A stretch of DNA of 20,032 nucleotides from Priapulus caudatus (Eukaryota > Priapulida > Priapulimorpha > Priapulimorphida > Priapulidae): the NCBI RefSeq assembly GCF_000485595.1, contig NW_014577796.1, forward strand, positions 28,709 to 48,740, in the 5' to 3' direction. Shown here piece after piece: positions 8,345 through 20,032 of the stretch; position 1 is the first letter of the stretch; every line of letters starts with the position of its first letter. Made by a program: the position numbers and the translations under genes. The notes below the pieces were generated by a model. That model was not told where the DNA came from. It ran no database searches and saw nothing but the letters and a program-made list of their open reading frames with translations.

Positions 8345-10465
8345 TGTCACTGCGAATATTTGCTATGTTTTGGTACTTTCTATAGAGTGATCGACTAGTC
8401 CGCTGCCACTATTGTCAATTGTTTCGGTATCTTATATACCGATGACGGCTATCGGTGCGCATCTATTTCGATGGTTACGGTATCGGATCGTATGTAGACC
8501 CGTAAACTAGGACGTATTCCTGCGCAGCCTTGCGAGAAAGGGTACCTTTCCGCCCACCTCGGTTTCGGTCTTCTATAGCCTGTCGACGACATAGTCGTGT
8601 ACTAGTAGATAACAGTACACTATGGCCAAGATACTAGTGCATAATTAGTTATGTTGATATGTGTGAGCAGTTACTGTTGGAAAAAAAAAAAAGAACTACT
8701 GGCTAGTCGCTCTCGGTTCTTGGTAGCGTTGCGTACTGTTTGTCGGGTAAGTCTGTGCTCGTCTACATATGACGAACTAGTCCACTGCATAGACAAGCCT
8801 AAGATAGGTTGAGAGGGTCCGGGTTAGATTGATATGTGCATAGACGTGGAATTGCCAAGAGTCGAGGCACTGAGGTGGACGTGAAGTCAGTTGAGAGAAC
8901 GGTAGTGCGGGTTAGTACGTGTTAGAGTGGACTTCAAATATGTGGAGACACGAGGGCTGTGAGTCGAGACATTGAGGATGTGAAGAGCCGAGCGACGTTT
9001 GATGCATTGGCAGCAGCGACTGATGTTCCGGTACTTCTATAGAGACGGTGATGAGATGGATATTTAATATTCAGATGAAATTTAATGATAGCCCGAGAGG
9101 AGCGAAGCATAGAGGACGTAGTATCCGGCATGCTAGGTCCTGGACTGAGCTCCCATAGGTTCATTATTTAGTGTATGCGGGCTGAGATTGTTGTGCGTTG
9201 CTAGCATCTAGAACAATACTGTTAGGAGACTCATTGAATACCTTTTAAGTTGTTAAAAGGAACAAGAGAACTAAACGAAGGAATAGGGGCTGGAAATAGG
9301 GCAAGTTTTTTTATTAAGTGTATAGACTATAATGATATTTTCTGTCCACCCGTCGCTTTGGCTGTTTTTACTTATCATAAGCTGCGTGCTTTACAAATTT
9401 GAATAAAAAAAACAAATGCGATCTGGTAACAATCACGGTGCTATAGTCATGCCAGTACCAATGCAGCCAAGAGTCACACATGTTAAACCGGCCTCAGGCC
9501 AGGCTGTCGTTAGGTGAGGAATGCTTACGTCCAAACTTGTCTGCCCGCCTCTACTGCAGCCTGTGACGAGGATTGTCCTCTTTTCTGGCCGCAAATAACA
9601 GATAGACTGTATAGGGTACGTGTTGAGCCGGTAAACTGCTACAATCTACAAGCTCTACAGTCGGTGCTGTTAGAGGATGATACTAATTTAAATTGTTTAC
9701 ATTGTCTACCCCCTCGCAAATTTTCCTCAGTTTTAGAAGTGGTTCCGGAAAGTCGGACCGCCTGGGACTTTCAATCGCGATTTCGCCGGATTGCCGCGAA
9801 GATCTCATCCTGTATATGACGCGTGGGGTAGTCACTGCACAACTATTATGCAACTGTTCCGGTACTTCTTAGACCGTGGAGTCGGTTGGTCTGGCCGCGT
9901 CAATCTTGATTTGTGGTCAACTTTGTTCGGGTGTATTCCTATTAGAACGTGGAACGCCTAGTCTGCTGGCAACTATTTGCAACTGTGGTCGCGGTAGAGC
10001 TTTGTATAGGACGTGAACGAACTATATCGCACTGCAGAACTATTTGCCAACCTGTTCCGGTACTTCTTATATGCTGTCGTTGAGGCTAGTCGCTGCGAGA
10101 GTCCTCATTTTGCGACGGTATCGGTTTTCTTCGTGATTAGGTACCTTATGGACGACTAGTTCTCACATGGCACCTAGTACTTGCTACGGTGGATGTCGTG
10201 TAACTGCCGGGTCTTTATGATTGACCGTGAGAGAGCTGAAGTCGACTAAGCACAACTATTTACGCAACTGGCCCTGTGGCCGGTCAGACTCGCTCGTCCT
10301 TATATGCCCGTAGGCTAGTCGGATGTGCAGACTATTTGCGAGCGCGTTCGGTACTTTCATAGACCGGAGGCCTTTTCGACGGCTTAGTTCCGGTCTGGGC
10401 ACTACTTTGCGACTGTTTCCGGTACTTCTGATGAGATCGGGTGGACGATAGTCACGGTGCATACA
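8345..10465. repeat. Degraded 56-bp minisatellite with a non-repeat core
   Basis: Recognisable fragments of the unit (core TTCCGGTACTTCTATAGACC and CTAGTCCGCTGC) appear at about 8362-8480, 9020-9050, 9838-9890, 10035-10090, 10250-10310, 10335-10375 and 10400-10440. About 9070-9825 is mostly non-repeat and I recognise nothing in it. The clean units are at 18479-18668. The copy count cannot be stated reliably because of the indels. Confidence 0.72.
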
Positions 10466-11506
10466 GGATGATATACGACCATGAAGCCGAACGTAATCGC
10501 AGTGCACGACGCAAGCCGCGACAACACCGCCAAGTTTTTCTCTCTTGTTACCGGAATGCGCTAAACGCCGGAGATGGCTAGCGTGGGAGGTTGTCCGACG
10601 CGGCTACGGCTCCAGGTAAGTTGTCAGACTTCCGTATTACTCATTACGTCAGCGAGAGAATTAGTTTTCCGGGTGGGGGGTGGGGGCAGCGGAACGGGAG
10701 GTGGTCGGGAGGTTCGCTGCTTTGGGCGTGTTGCGGGGGTGGCATGTGCGCGCTATAGGATGGTAGCCACTCGTGGGTGCGAGCATGCCGCGCAGCAAAC
10801 ACCACTCGACCGAGCGTTGTCAGACGCAAGAAACAACAATAGTGCCGCACGAGTCTGCGATCGCGGCACGTACAGCGTCGTTTCTACGCTTCTCTGTCCG
10901 AACAGAGATGAAGGAACACTAGGAGGGGAATAGGGGGGTCACAGAACTGCGAAAAATGATCAACTTTACTGCATGCATACTGACATTGCGACTATTCGAC
11001 AGTTTTGGTGGGCCATTAGATTATTAGCTTGTGTCGGTGCATTCTTATGCATATTATCGCTTTCTCGCTAAGGAGTAAGGGTGTGTATAACAATGCTGAT
11101 TCGCACGCTCGGCCGTTGGTCCGTGTCTTCGTTTTAAGGCCCTGCCTGATTAACGTGGGGCGTGCCTTGGGGGGTTTATATCTTGTGAGGTGGTTGAGTT
11201 TGACTGTTGTTGCCCGCCGTTCTGCGGGCTACGGTCAATGCGCGGTTACGTTGCAGGGGTGTATTACTAATTATCGCGCGTGGCAGGGTGACGGTATTCT
11301 GATAAAGTTTCGACACAACATTGACGCCCGAGCACGACCGCTGGATAGAACAACGGACGTTGCGCAGCACCTGCCTAGAAGACATAATATCACAGTTTAA
11401 GTGACGCGACGCTAATGAGCCGCAGCAGTAAGCAGGTGTCCTGTACCCAGAGATGATCAATAGCGATTGACCGAACGCCGACTGATTGTTGAACTAGCAC
11501 TATTAT

Positions 11507-11620
11507 CCTCCTTTCTGATCTGGGCGAGTGCTTGGCTCAGTGAGCGCGAGGCGGGTCTGAGAGAAATAGGGCTCGAGAGTGGCATCTGCTAATCTCAGGA
11601 CTGTAGCTACCAGTTAGCAG
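11507..11620 (-). pseudogene. PPP2R5: B56 exon f, indel-damaged in-order copy
   Basis: This is a damaged copy of the clean exon at 19391-19495, which encodes [12 protein letters not shown]. Shared runs include TTGGCTCAGTGAG-like bases near 11532-11544, GGCATC near 11581, and an acceptor region with CAGCTG followed by an ACAGAA-rich run. The intron to exon e also aligns: the runs around GACGGCGACGGAAAG and AATTCATCGAT-like bases correspond to 19567-19625. Length is about 114 bp against 105, so insertions dominate. The frame is broken in several places. It lies where exon f should be, between e and g. Confidence 0.75.
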
Positions 11621-12005
11621 CTGAAACAGAAGCAGAAGGTAAGTAACTCGAGGAGAATTAAATCAGGAATTACAAGGTTCGACGCGCATGAACAAGACGG
11701 CGACGGAAAGATAGAATTCCTCGCATAAACTCAATTAACCAGGGATTAATTTCATCGATTTGATAGCCAGCCAAGGGTCATGTCTGGGGGACGTCCGGCT
11801 AATCTGACGCTTCTGCTGCAAGAACATGCATCTGCTGCCAGGGTTTCAGGCGCGGAGTTGAAGCAAGTACATGAATTAGGAACTGCCCACAAGTATGAGC
11901 ATCAGTTACCATTATACATAATCATCATCATGATTCATCTCAACGCTATGACCAGTATATCGAACACCCATTGGAGTGGCAGCGCATGCGAGGTGGGTCG
12001 CGTAC

Positions 12006-12116
12006 CTGATGGGTGATGACAGCGAGCGTCATGCGTGTGAAGGAGAAGGATATTCACGAGAAACTGAGTGTGCTCATGTTGTATTTTCGAGACCTCGACA
12101 AGCCAATGTTATTATG
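12006..12116 (-). pseudogene. PPP2R5: B56 exon e, indel-damaged in-order copy
   Basis: This is a damaged copy of the clean exon at 19819-19927. The bases 11988-12008 are identical to 19801-19821 and span the splice donor; 12053-12066 match 19871-19884, and 12161-12177 in the flanking intron match 19963-19979. Between these anchors there are frequent substitutions and one- to few-base indels, so no frame stays open. Length is about 111 bp against 109 in the clean copy. Its place between exons d and f fits gene order, while the clean copy lies upstream of exon a. It is probably unpolished sequence of the same locus. Confidence 0.8.
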
Positions 12117-12679
12117 TCTGATTATGAGATTAATGTTGAGAGGCTATTACGATGAAGTTAAGATGATGTTCAGATGTATTCGTGTTTGTTTTGGATGACT
12201 TGATGCCCAACGACGACTTAGGGCTACATGTTTAGAATGCTTTTCAGAGTGACTACACCTCAAGAGTACCGAGTTAAGACTGTCATATCACTTTTGATTG
12301 ATCTTAAAAACACAATGTATATTAGTGTATATATTTGAGTATAATTTCTATAGACCTTAGCAGATTCTATTATGTGTGTGGATATTAAATTATTCATACA
12401 TTCAGTTAGAGCTTATGGACACGAGTCTTGAGATCAATAGTATACGACTTTCATTTTTCCATGACTTTGCTTTGGGGTGGTGGAGAGGACTAAGGGGTGT
12501 TGAACGGGGGTGTAGTGATACCGCGAATATCCGCAATTTCAGGTTGGCTCGAACTCCCGAGTTGATTATAGCATGTTCACATGATGTACCAGATGCAGTA
12601 TGTCGCGGCAACGCACGTCCCATCTGCTCCGTGGCAGACGAATAGCTCTCAGTTTTCCGTACTAATAGGATTCGTAGCG

Positions 12680-12744
12680 GTCTAGAAGTTTCAAGCAGTC
12701 GACTACAGGCTTCCCGTTGAATGACGCTCCGTCTCGTATATAAC
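12680..12744 (-). pseudogene. PPP2R5: B56 exon d, indel-damaged copy (RFIYETE...LLEIL exon)
   Basis: This is not an open frame. Read on the minus strand from 12744, the bases fit a leading G, then F-I-Y-E-T-E with one base missing in the F codon. Farther on, the plus-strand run TAGAAGTTTCAAGCAG matches a reverse-complemented L-L-E-I-L with one extra base. The family exon should be about 60 bp, from the split Arg of exon c to the split Ser of exon e; this one spans about 65 bp. It sits between exons c and e as gene order requires, and no clean copy exists in the window. The same kind of damage affects exons e and f, so sequencing error is a better explanation than a true pseudogene. Ends are approximate. 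Confidence 0.68.
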
Positions 12745-12800
12745 GCATGCGCAGAGAAGAATTGTGAGGATCTATTGATGTATGGATCGGTAAGCTTTGA

Positions 12801-14814
<2,014 letters not shown>

Positions 14815-14960
14815 TTATATTCCTGTATGGACCGTTGGATTTCATGAAATTATTTGCATGCATTTTTGCCTTTGAACATTACCAGTGTACAAAATTGCAT
14901 CTTCAAGCTCACAATCATATAAACATGAAATGAAAGCTCATAAAAATGTTCACTATTTGA

Positions 14961-15853
14961 GATTGGTCTATTATATGACTCTATTATATTATTGGCCTAT
15001 TATATGACTATTATATTATTGGTCTATTATATGACTCTATTATATTATTGGTCTATTATATGACTATTATATTATTGGTCTATTATATGACTTTATTATA
15101 TTATTGGTCTATTATATGACTAATATATTATATGACTATTATATTATTGGTCTATTATATTACTATTATATTATTGGTCTATTATATGACTATTATATTA
15201 TTGGTCTATTATATGACTATTATATTATTGGTCTAATATATGACTATTATATTATTGGTCTATTATATTACTATTATATTATTGGTCTATTATATGACTA
15301 TTATATTATTGGTCTATTATATCACTCTATTATATTATTTGTCTATTATATGACTATTATATTATTGGTCTATTATAGTACTATTATATTATTGGTCTAT
15401 TATATCACTCTATTATATTATTTGTCTATTATATGACTATTATATTATTGGTCGATTATATGACTATTATATTATTGGTCTATTATATCACTCTATTATA
15501 TTATTTGTCTATTATATACTATTATATTATTGGTCTATTATATGACTATTATATTATTGGTCTATTATATCACTGTATTATATTATTTGTCTATTATATG
15601 ACTATTATATTATTGGTCTATTATATCACTCTATTATATTATTTGTCTATTATATGACTATTATATTATTGGTCTATTATATGACTATTATATTATTGGT
15701 CTATTATATGACTATTATATTATTGGTCTATTATATGACTATTATATTATTGGTCTATTATATGACTATTATATTATTTGTCTATTATATTACTATTATA
15801 TTATTGGTCTATTATATTACTATTATATTATTGGTCTATTATATGACCCTATT
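14961..15853. repeat. AT-rich 27-bp minisatellite in the b/c intron
   Basis: About 30 units of TATTATATTATTGGTCTATTATATGAC, with variants that carry an extra CT, a TTTGTC core or TCACTC. Because 27 is a multiple of three and the unit has no stop in one frame, plus-strand frames repeat the nine residues YYIIGLLYD for hundreds of bases. These are not genes; exons b and c on the other strand flank the array. Confidence 0.95.
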
Positions 15854-16444
15854 ACGTGGAAATACACGTGACGTATCCATCTGATTACATGATTTCCTAT
15901 AATATTAGTAACATTTGGTTTCCTTCGAGGTGAAAGACTGATGTAGAAATCCCAGCTGAAATAACGTGGATCGACTTATCGAAACCACGAGGGATTCGTT
16001 TGTCAGAGACACCACTACCTAACGACTGCGGTGTCTTGTAACTCGCAGAATGTGCCGGTGCTTTGCAGAACAGTAGATTTGCAGTACATTTCCCTGACAC
16101 CGCAGTGATTCATCGTTCAACTCACCCAGCAGTAGTGACGGTGAACAAATATGCAATCGTCTCTGTGACTCTATCTCGATTGCTTTTATAGAAAATTCTA
16201 AGAACGGCAATTTCCAGCTTTATATGGGCACTGAGCTACACTCACTCTAGCTCCCAGACCTTATAAATCAGACTTAGACTTATATACTTAGGCACACTCT
16301 AGCTGTTAGTATGTCCCTGAACAAAATTTGCAATGTAGTGTCTCCCAATATCTAGTTCTAGTCTATCCTCAGTCTTGAGACACGAGTACGAGTAAGATTT
16401 AATTAGTTACTTGTCACCTAATTAATTAATTAATTAATTGTCAC

Positions 16445-16537
16445 CTGAAGAACAAACTTTTGATCAATGTATTTTTTGCCTATGCTGGGCTGGAAGTCTG
16501 GCGATTCCAGGAAACGTAACAAGAACTCATAAGAAAT
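16445..16537 (-). CDS. PPP2R5: B56 exon b: [14 protein letters not shown] exon
   Basis: The exon has 31 codons, phase 0 to phase 0. The acceptor is a strong T-rich tract ending TTTTTTCACAG, and the donor is CAG|GTGACA. The product reads [16 protein letters not shown], then [15 protein letters not shown], matching the B56 block between 'WPHLQ' and '[10 protein letters not shown]'. The usual family start is LVYEFFLRF, so the first residues are slightly unusual. The donor motif AGGTGACAA occurs again 27 bases into the intron after an ATTA-rich run; extension to that second site would add an in-frame TAA, so the first donor is the coding one. Confidence 0.95.
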
Positions 16538-16804
16538 CTGTGAAAAAACAACAACAGAGATCTTCGATGAAATCAATATCATGTAATTGATGAGCATTGA
16601 AACAATGGCGACTTCCTTTCAGCTTGACACAACTACAAGACAAATTCAAGATTGCGTCATTATTCCTCTTTGACATATTAATTAAAAGATGATAGAATGC
16701 CTTTGCGAATGCATGACCATTCCTCATTAACATGCTAACACAGAGAAGATGATTGACCTCTTGATCATCTCGCATTCTCGCCCAATCCTCACACACAATA
16801 GAAA

Positions 16805-17121
16805 CTCAAACATGGTGGCCTGTCTTTGCAATTACGCTCCCGATTCTCTCTTAAACATCGACTCAAACATGGCAACACGTCATGTCCTCACGATTACACA
16901 CACCCAATTCCCCCTCGATCGCTGACTCAAACATGGCGGCATGCCTTTGCAATCACGTATGCGATCCTTCCTTGAACACCGACTCAAACATGGTGGCACA
17001 CCTTTGCAATCGCGTACTCGATCCCCCTCGATCCCTGACTCAAACATGGCAGCACGCCTTTGCAATCATGTACACGATCCTTCTTTGAACACTGACTCAA
17101 ACATGGCGGCACGCGCGCTAC
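16805..17121. repeat. 57-bp minisatellite with CTCAAACATGGCGGC core, a/b intron
   Basis: Units begin at 16805, 16862, 16926, 16983, 17039 and 17096 (spacing 57, 64, 57, 56, 57). Each starts CTCAAACATGG and most continue with CCTTTGCAATC and a GATCC-containing run. The last unit is cut off by the donor of exon a at 17121. Two units carry AACATGGCGGC in full (within 16929-16940 and 17099-17110). Confidence 0.92.
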
Positions 17122-17223
17122 CTGTAGGTGTGGCCAGGAAGCCTCTAACGTTGGATCGTCCTCCTCTGGGTCAAACTCTGGATTTTCGCTTGGTGGGAGA
17201 GTGCGAAATAAGTTGCTCGAGAC
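17122..17223 (-). CDS. PPP2R5: B56 exon a: NLFRTLPPS acidic-loop exon
   Basis: The exon has 34 codons, phase 0 at both ends, with acceptor TCGTTGCAG and donor CAG|GTAGCG. The product starts [12 protein letters not shown], passes through the acidic [18 protein letters not shown] block and stops exactly at the usual '...WPHLQ' junction, which B56 proteins keep almost unchanged. It corresponds to an early HEAT repeat of the subunit. It is the most 5' exon that can be recognised; the preceding family block, ending near 'HMFA', is absent from 17224-18478. The donor abuts a 57-bp minisatellite, whose last copy begins at 17096 and runs into the splice site. Confidence 0.95.
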
Positions 17224-18478
17224 CTGCAACGAGACGCCAGAGATAACCAATAAGACGTCGCCGAGGAGAGAACATAAATTTTCATTCAAATTCATAAAAA
17301 AGAGGGAGGGAATGCGACAAAATGGTGACTAGCTGAAATTCCAAACAGTGCAGGCAAAAATAACGCACGACACAAAGCGAAGCACGTTCCCCTGTGATGC
17401 AGCAAATTATCAGTTTGGTATCTGCTGACATTACTACGCAATTTGATTTTAATATACTAAAATCAGTTTTACATCCAACCCTGGTCCCATATCAATCACA
17501 CTCCCTATCAATTACAATCTTACATTATTCAATATAATTATATAATTATTCAAAAGTTTTTCTTTGCATTTTCAGCTATGCACAGCAGAATGGTACTTTA
17601 CACTTATGGTGTATTTATTTAATATTTAACCGTTCTGTTGCTGTGAGACGGCCATGTAGAAGAGTCCGCGCCAATTTATTGTGTCTGTACCTAACATGTT
17701 TTACCGTCGTAAAGTTTTTACTTATTTACTTATTAATGGTAACACGAACACTTGCTAAATGGGAAGACAGGGAGTAGTTGAGGCAGTAAAAACAGAGAGC
17801 ATTCGACTGAGAGACACATTAATTCCCACGTCTGCATCACTGCATTACATGTGCATGCCCACAACACTGTACGTAGACCAGCTTGTCACACTGCAACTCG
17901 CCTAACTTCATTCATATCATGATGACATGTGTGCCCGCGAAACCAACAAACGAGGAATAATCAATAGATAAAAGTGTAGAGACTGAAAATCACACGCACG
18001 TAGGCACACGCAAGGCTTTTTAGTGGGACTGGCATGAATGAATGAGTGGCTGCAAAATAGCGATGTACCTCAATGAAAAGGATATTCGACAAAGATAAGA
18101 ATGCGGCGGGAGTAATCAGAACCATTCGCGCTGTTGTGCGATGCACGAATGGTTGATCCACGCAAGTTTCCCCCATACCTGGTGTTCCAGGCATCTATTT
18201 CTAATATGTTACAAAAATGCACACTGGACTCTGCCCCCTAACTATGTACATTGCCATTCGACTGTATTCTGAACCTCATCTCGATAAAACCCACCGCCGC
18301 TAGCAGGTGGACACATCTTAGAAATGCTGCAAATACACCCAACTAGCGCACAATACTGGTCAAACACTACGAGATATCCATACTCGATTAGTAGATAAAA
18401 GCAGTGAAAAAGCAGAAAGTTTTCCACGTTTTGAGACTCAACTGCAAAAGTAAATAGAGGGAGAGAGAGAGAGAGAGA
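17224..18478. other. Sequence 5' of exon a; no exon recognised
   Basis: Expected to be the intron leading to the next upstream B56 exon, whose product should end near 'HMFA'. No such block was found on the minus strand. The region is AT-rich and mostly unique, ending in a (GA)n run at 18459-18478 that marks the probable join to the misplaced segment. Confidence 0.55.
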
Positions 18479-18668
18479 CTAGTCCACTGCACAACTATTT
18501 GCAACTGTTCCGGTACTTCTATAGACCGTGACGGCTAGTCCGCTGCACAACTATTTGCGACTGTTCCGGTACTTCTATAGACCGTGACGGCTAGTCCGCT
18601 GCGCAACTATTTGCGACGGTTCCGGTACTTCTATAGACCGTGGCGACTAGTCCGCTGCATAACTATTC
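18479..18668. repeat. 56-bp minisatellite, 3.4 clean units
   Basis: Units start at 18479, 18535, 18591 and 18647 (partial), period exactly 56, differing at only a few bases. Each contains CTAGTCC, CTATTTGC, TTCCGGTACTTC and TATAGACCGTG. A (GA)n run of about 20 bp lies directly to the left. The damaged copy of the region has clearly more units, so this array may be collapsed. Confidence 0.93.
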
Positions 18669-19226
18669 ACACATGAAGCCCCGAAAACTAATCGCAGTCG
18701 ACCACCAACAGCCGCACAAACCCGTCAAGTTTCTCTCTTGTTACGGAAGCGCTAAACGCCGGAGATGCACGCTGATTGTCACCACTCGGCTACGCTCAAC
18801 AGTAATTGCAGACTTCCGTTAATTACTCAAGTAAACGTCAGCGAGAGCAATTAGATTCTTCCGGGGTGGGGGTGGTGGGGGGAGCACGGATTCGCCGGTT
18901 CGCGTTTCGCGCGATTCCCGTGAGAATGTGCCGCTCTAATCTCACCATCTCACGACTGCGCGCACGCACACACATCGCTGCTGCCTCACGAGCAAGAAAC
19001 AAACAATAGTGCAGCCACCGAGTCCGACGTGCACCTCCCAGCAGTCGTTCTACGCTCTCCCCGAACCACAATGAAGGAAACCACAGGAGGGGAGGGGGGC
19101 ACAAACTGCGAAAATGCACAATTTCTGCATCCTACTACTGCACTATTCAAAGTTTGTGCCATAAAATTAGCTTTGTTGCATCTAGCATCGCATTTCACTA
19201 GACGTAATGTGTATAACAAGGATCGC

Positions 19227-19374
19227 ACGACCCCAGCTCGACACCAACATGACCCCAGCACGACCCCTGCATGACCCCAACGGGACACCAGCACGACCCC
19301 AGCCCGACCCCAGCCTGACCCCAGCTCAAAGCAGCCTGACCCCCAGCATGATACAGCATGACCCCAGCCCGACC
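19227..19374. repeat. GACCCCAGC-type short tandem repeat in the f/g-side intron
   Basis: This is a run of about a dozen imperfect 10-11 bp units of the form (C/T)(A/G)TGACCCCAGC or CGACCCCAGC, ending just before exon f's donor. The corresponding part of the damaged copy (about 11105-11540) is roughly 220 bases longer, which suggests more units in that version. Open frames through this stretch are repeat artefacts. Confidence 0.85.
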
Positions 19375-19390
19375 TGTGTGCAGCACATAC

Positions 19391-19495
19391 CTCCTTCTGA
19401 CTGCAGGTTCTTGGCCAGTACCTGAGGAGGCCTCTGAGAACTGGCTCAGTGAGAGTAGCATCCTTCTCAAGGAACTGTACTACACAGTAGGCCAG
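19391..19495 (-). CDS. PPP2R5: B56 exon f, clean copy, out of gene order
   Basis: The exon has 35 codons, phase 0 to phase 0, acceptor CTGTTGCAG and donor GAG|GTATGT. The product begins [19 protein letters not shown] and ends [13 protein letters not shown], matching B56 [12 protein letters not shown]...LLKYWPKTHSPKE. It joins exon e in frame across the intron 19496-19818 and would join exon g (VMYLGEIEE) in frame at 7839. Like exon e it is clean but placed upstream of exon a; the in-order copy near 11507-11620 is broken by indels. Confidence 0.95.
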
Positions 19496-19722
19496 CTGCA
19501 ACAGAACAGAACAGATCAATAACTGAGAAGAATTAACTCAGGAATTACACGGCAGCAGAACAACAACGGCGACGGAAGCAGAATTCCCAGCAAAAACTCA
19601 ATTAAAAACAATTAAAATTCATCGATGACACCGCAGTCGCTAACAACCTTCTGCTGCCACCGACAACAGCACCGCTGCCAACGCGCCTATCAACACGCCT
19701 GCAATTACGACTCCCAACAATA

Positions 19723-19802
19723 TCATCACTACCACCACCATCATCATCATCATCATCATCATCATCACCATCACCATCATCATCACCACCAGCAGCAGCA
19801 GC
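19723..19802. repeat. (CAT/CAC)n trinucleotide tract in the e/f intron
   Basis: A mixed CAT/CAC run followed by CAG repeats lies just downstream of exon e's donor. It encodes a poly-histidine frame on the plus strand, but it is intronic, so that frame is not a gene. Only a short remnant (ATCATCATCATGATTCATC near 11920) is seen in the damaged copy. Confidence 0.92.
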
Positions 19803-19818
19803 GAGGTGGGTCGCGTAC

Positions 19819-19927
19819 CTGTGCGTGATACAACGCGAGCGTCTTCGGCGTGTGCAAGGGTAGCAGGATCTTCACGAGAAACTGCTTGTGCTCCTGCTTG
19901 ATCGGCAGCGCAAAGCCATTTATTATG
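19819..19927 (-). CDS. PPP2R5: B56 exon e, clean copy, out of gene order
   Basis: One base plus 36 codons. The first base, C, completes a Ser codon whose AG must come from exon d; the acceptor is ATCTTTCAG and the donor CAG|GTACGC. The product reads [16 protein letters not shown], then [20 protein letters not shown], the B56 block that follows 'ELLEILGS'. The first Ile and the His of QEHK correspond to Ile231 and His243 of B56-gamma, part of the LxxIxE-binding pocket. The exon is intact but lies 5' of exon a on the minus strand, where it cannot be spliced in the correct order. A degraded copy sits at the expected place, about 12006-12116. Confidence 0.95.
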
Positions 19928-20032
19928 CTGAAAGATATAGTTGAGAGAGTTACGATGAGTTTAGATGATGTTCAGATGTCATTCGTTCGACATCCAAACG
20001 ACATTCAGTCCATGTTCAAAATATCAAAATAA

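Larger units (their letters stand above)
7955..12800. other. Indel-rich stretch, probably unpolished long-read sequence
   Basis: Up to 7954 the 42-bp repeat is copied without error; from about 7955 the same repeat decays abruptly into units with many small indels and substitutions. The same style of damage affects the 56-bp array, introns and exons d, e and f, regardless of function, and damaged segments tend to be slightly longer than clean counterparts. The right edge is not resolved: exon c at 14651 is clean, and the dispersed repeat at 13231-13755 also looks indel-rich, so the stretch may reach 13.8-14.6 kb. Natural decay of a duplicated segment would look similar but does not explain the sudden start. 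Confidence 0.72.
18479..20032. other. Clean duplicate of 8.3-12.2 kb, probably a misplaced contig
   Basis: This segment aligns in the same orientation with about 10480-12240, and its 56-bp repeats with 8345-10465. Exact anchors: 18750-18767 = 10559-10576, 19801-19821 = 11988-12008, 19963-19979 = 12161-12177. The similarity begins where a (GA)n run at 18459-18478 meets the 56-bp array, and it continues to the last base of the window. Exons e and f here are intact. The likely left junction is therefore near 18479. The two copies differ in tandem-repeat length: the clean one has only 3.4 units of the 56-bp repeat. Confidence 0.8.

Noticed and set aside
9514-9819. 101-codon plus-strand frame with mixed composition
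   Set aside because: It lies in the indel-rich stretch inside an intron, matches no family I know, and has no supporting splice or start context; chance is adequate.
10480-12240. Degraded exons e and f read as a true pseudogene copy
   Set aside because: They occupy the correct place in the gene while the intact copies do not, and introns and repeats are equally damaged; sequencing error explains this more simply, although a real duplication is not excluded.
12590-12650. First candidate for exon d, with TGCTCCGT and GACGAATAG runs
   Set aside because: Only one short run fits; 12680-12744 matches both ends of the expected block and is the better candidate.
15104-15884. Plus-strand frames encoding repeated YYIIGLLYD, resembling a membrane protein
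   Set aside because: They follow exactly from the 27-bp intronic minisatellite and lie opposite a spliced gene.
19625-19828. Plus-strand frame with a long histidine run
   Set aside because: It is a CAT/CAC microsatellite in the intron between exons e and f; no family similarity outside the run.

Overview
This is animal (metazoan) nuclear DNA. It has spliced exons with canonical GT/AG borders, long introns full of micro- and minisatellites, CpG-rich stretches, and no bacterial gene layout. The species cannot be read from the sequence; an invertebrate is my guess.

There is one recognisable gene, on the minus strand: a PP2A regulatory subunit of the B56/B' family (PPP2R5). Its C-terminal tail looks like the alpha/beta/epsilon (Drosophila widerborst-like) class. 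Ten coding exons are identified, from the 'NLFRTLPPS' block to the stop codon, roughly the C-terminal three quarters of the protein. In transcription order they are: a 17122-17223, b 16445-16537, c 14651-14781, d about 12680-12744, e about 12006-12116, f about 11507-11620, g 7720-7839, h 5217-5330, i 4305-4420, j 3931-4087 (stop). N-terminal exons are not in the window.

The main oddity is structural. Exons d, e and f lie in a stretch, beginning near 7955 and ending somewhere between about 13.8 and 14.65 kb, that is dense with small indels in exon, intron and repeat alike. Clean copies of e and f, with their introns, lie out of order at 18479-20032, and the window stops inside the intron before exon d would appear. 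The simplest reading is a hybrid assembly: an unpolished long read bridges two clean contigs, and a third clean contig belonging under that bridge has been attached at the wrong place. A real, decayed tandem duplication is less likely.

Layout: 1-3930, simple repeats, a three-site CRE cluster, G-rich and degenerate minisatellites, and a GC-rich 3' flank; 3931-7839, exons j to g, with a nested MITE-like insertion and a dispersed repeat in the g/h intron; 7830-8270, a 42-bp array that copies the splice acceptor of exon g; about 8345-10465, degraded 56-bp minisatellite units around a non-repeat core; 10480-12744, degraded exons f, e, d; 13231-13755, an inverted copy of the dispersed repeat; 14651-17223, exons c, b, a, with a 27-bp array and a YY1-like 57-bp array in the introns; 17224-18478, nothing recognised; 18479-20032, the misplaced clean segment.

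No novel biological system was found. Most long open frames in the window are repeat or chance frames.
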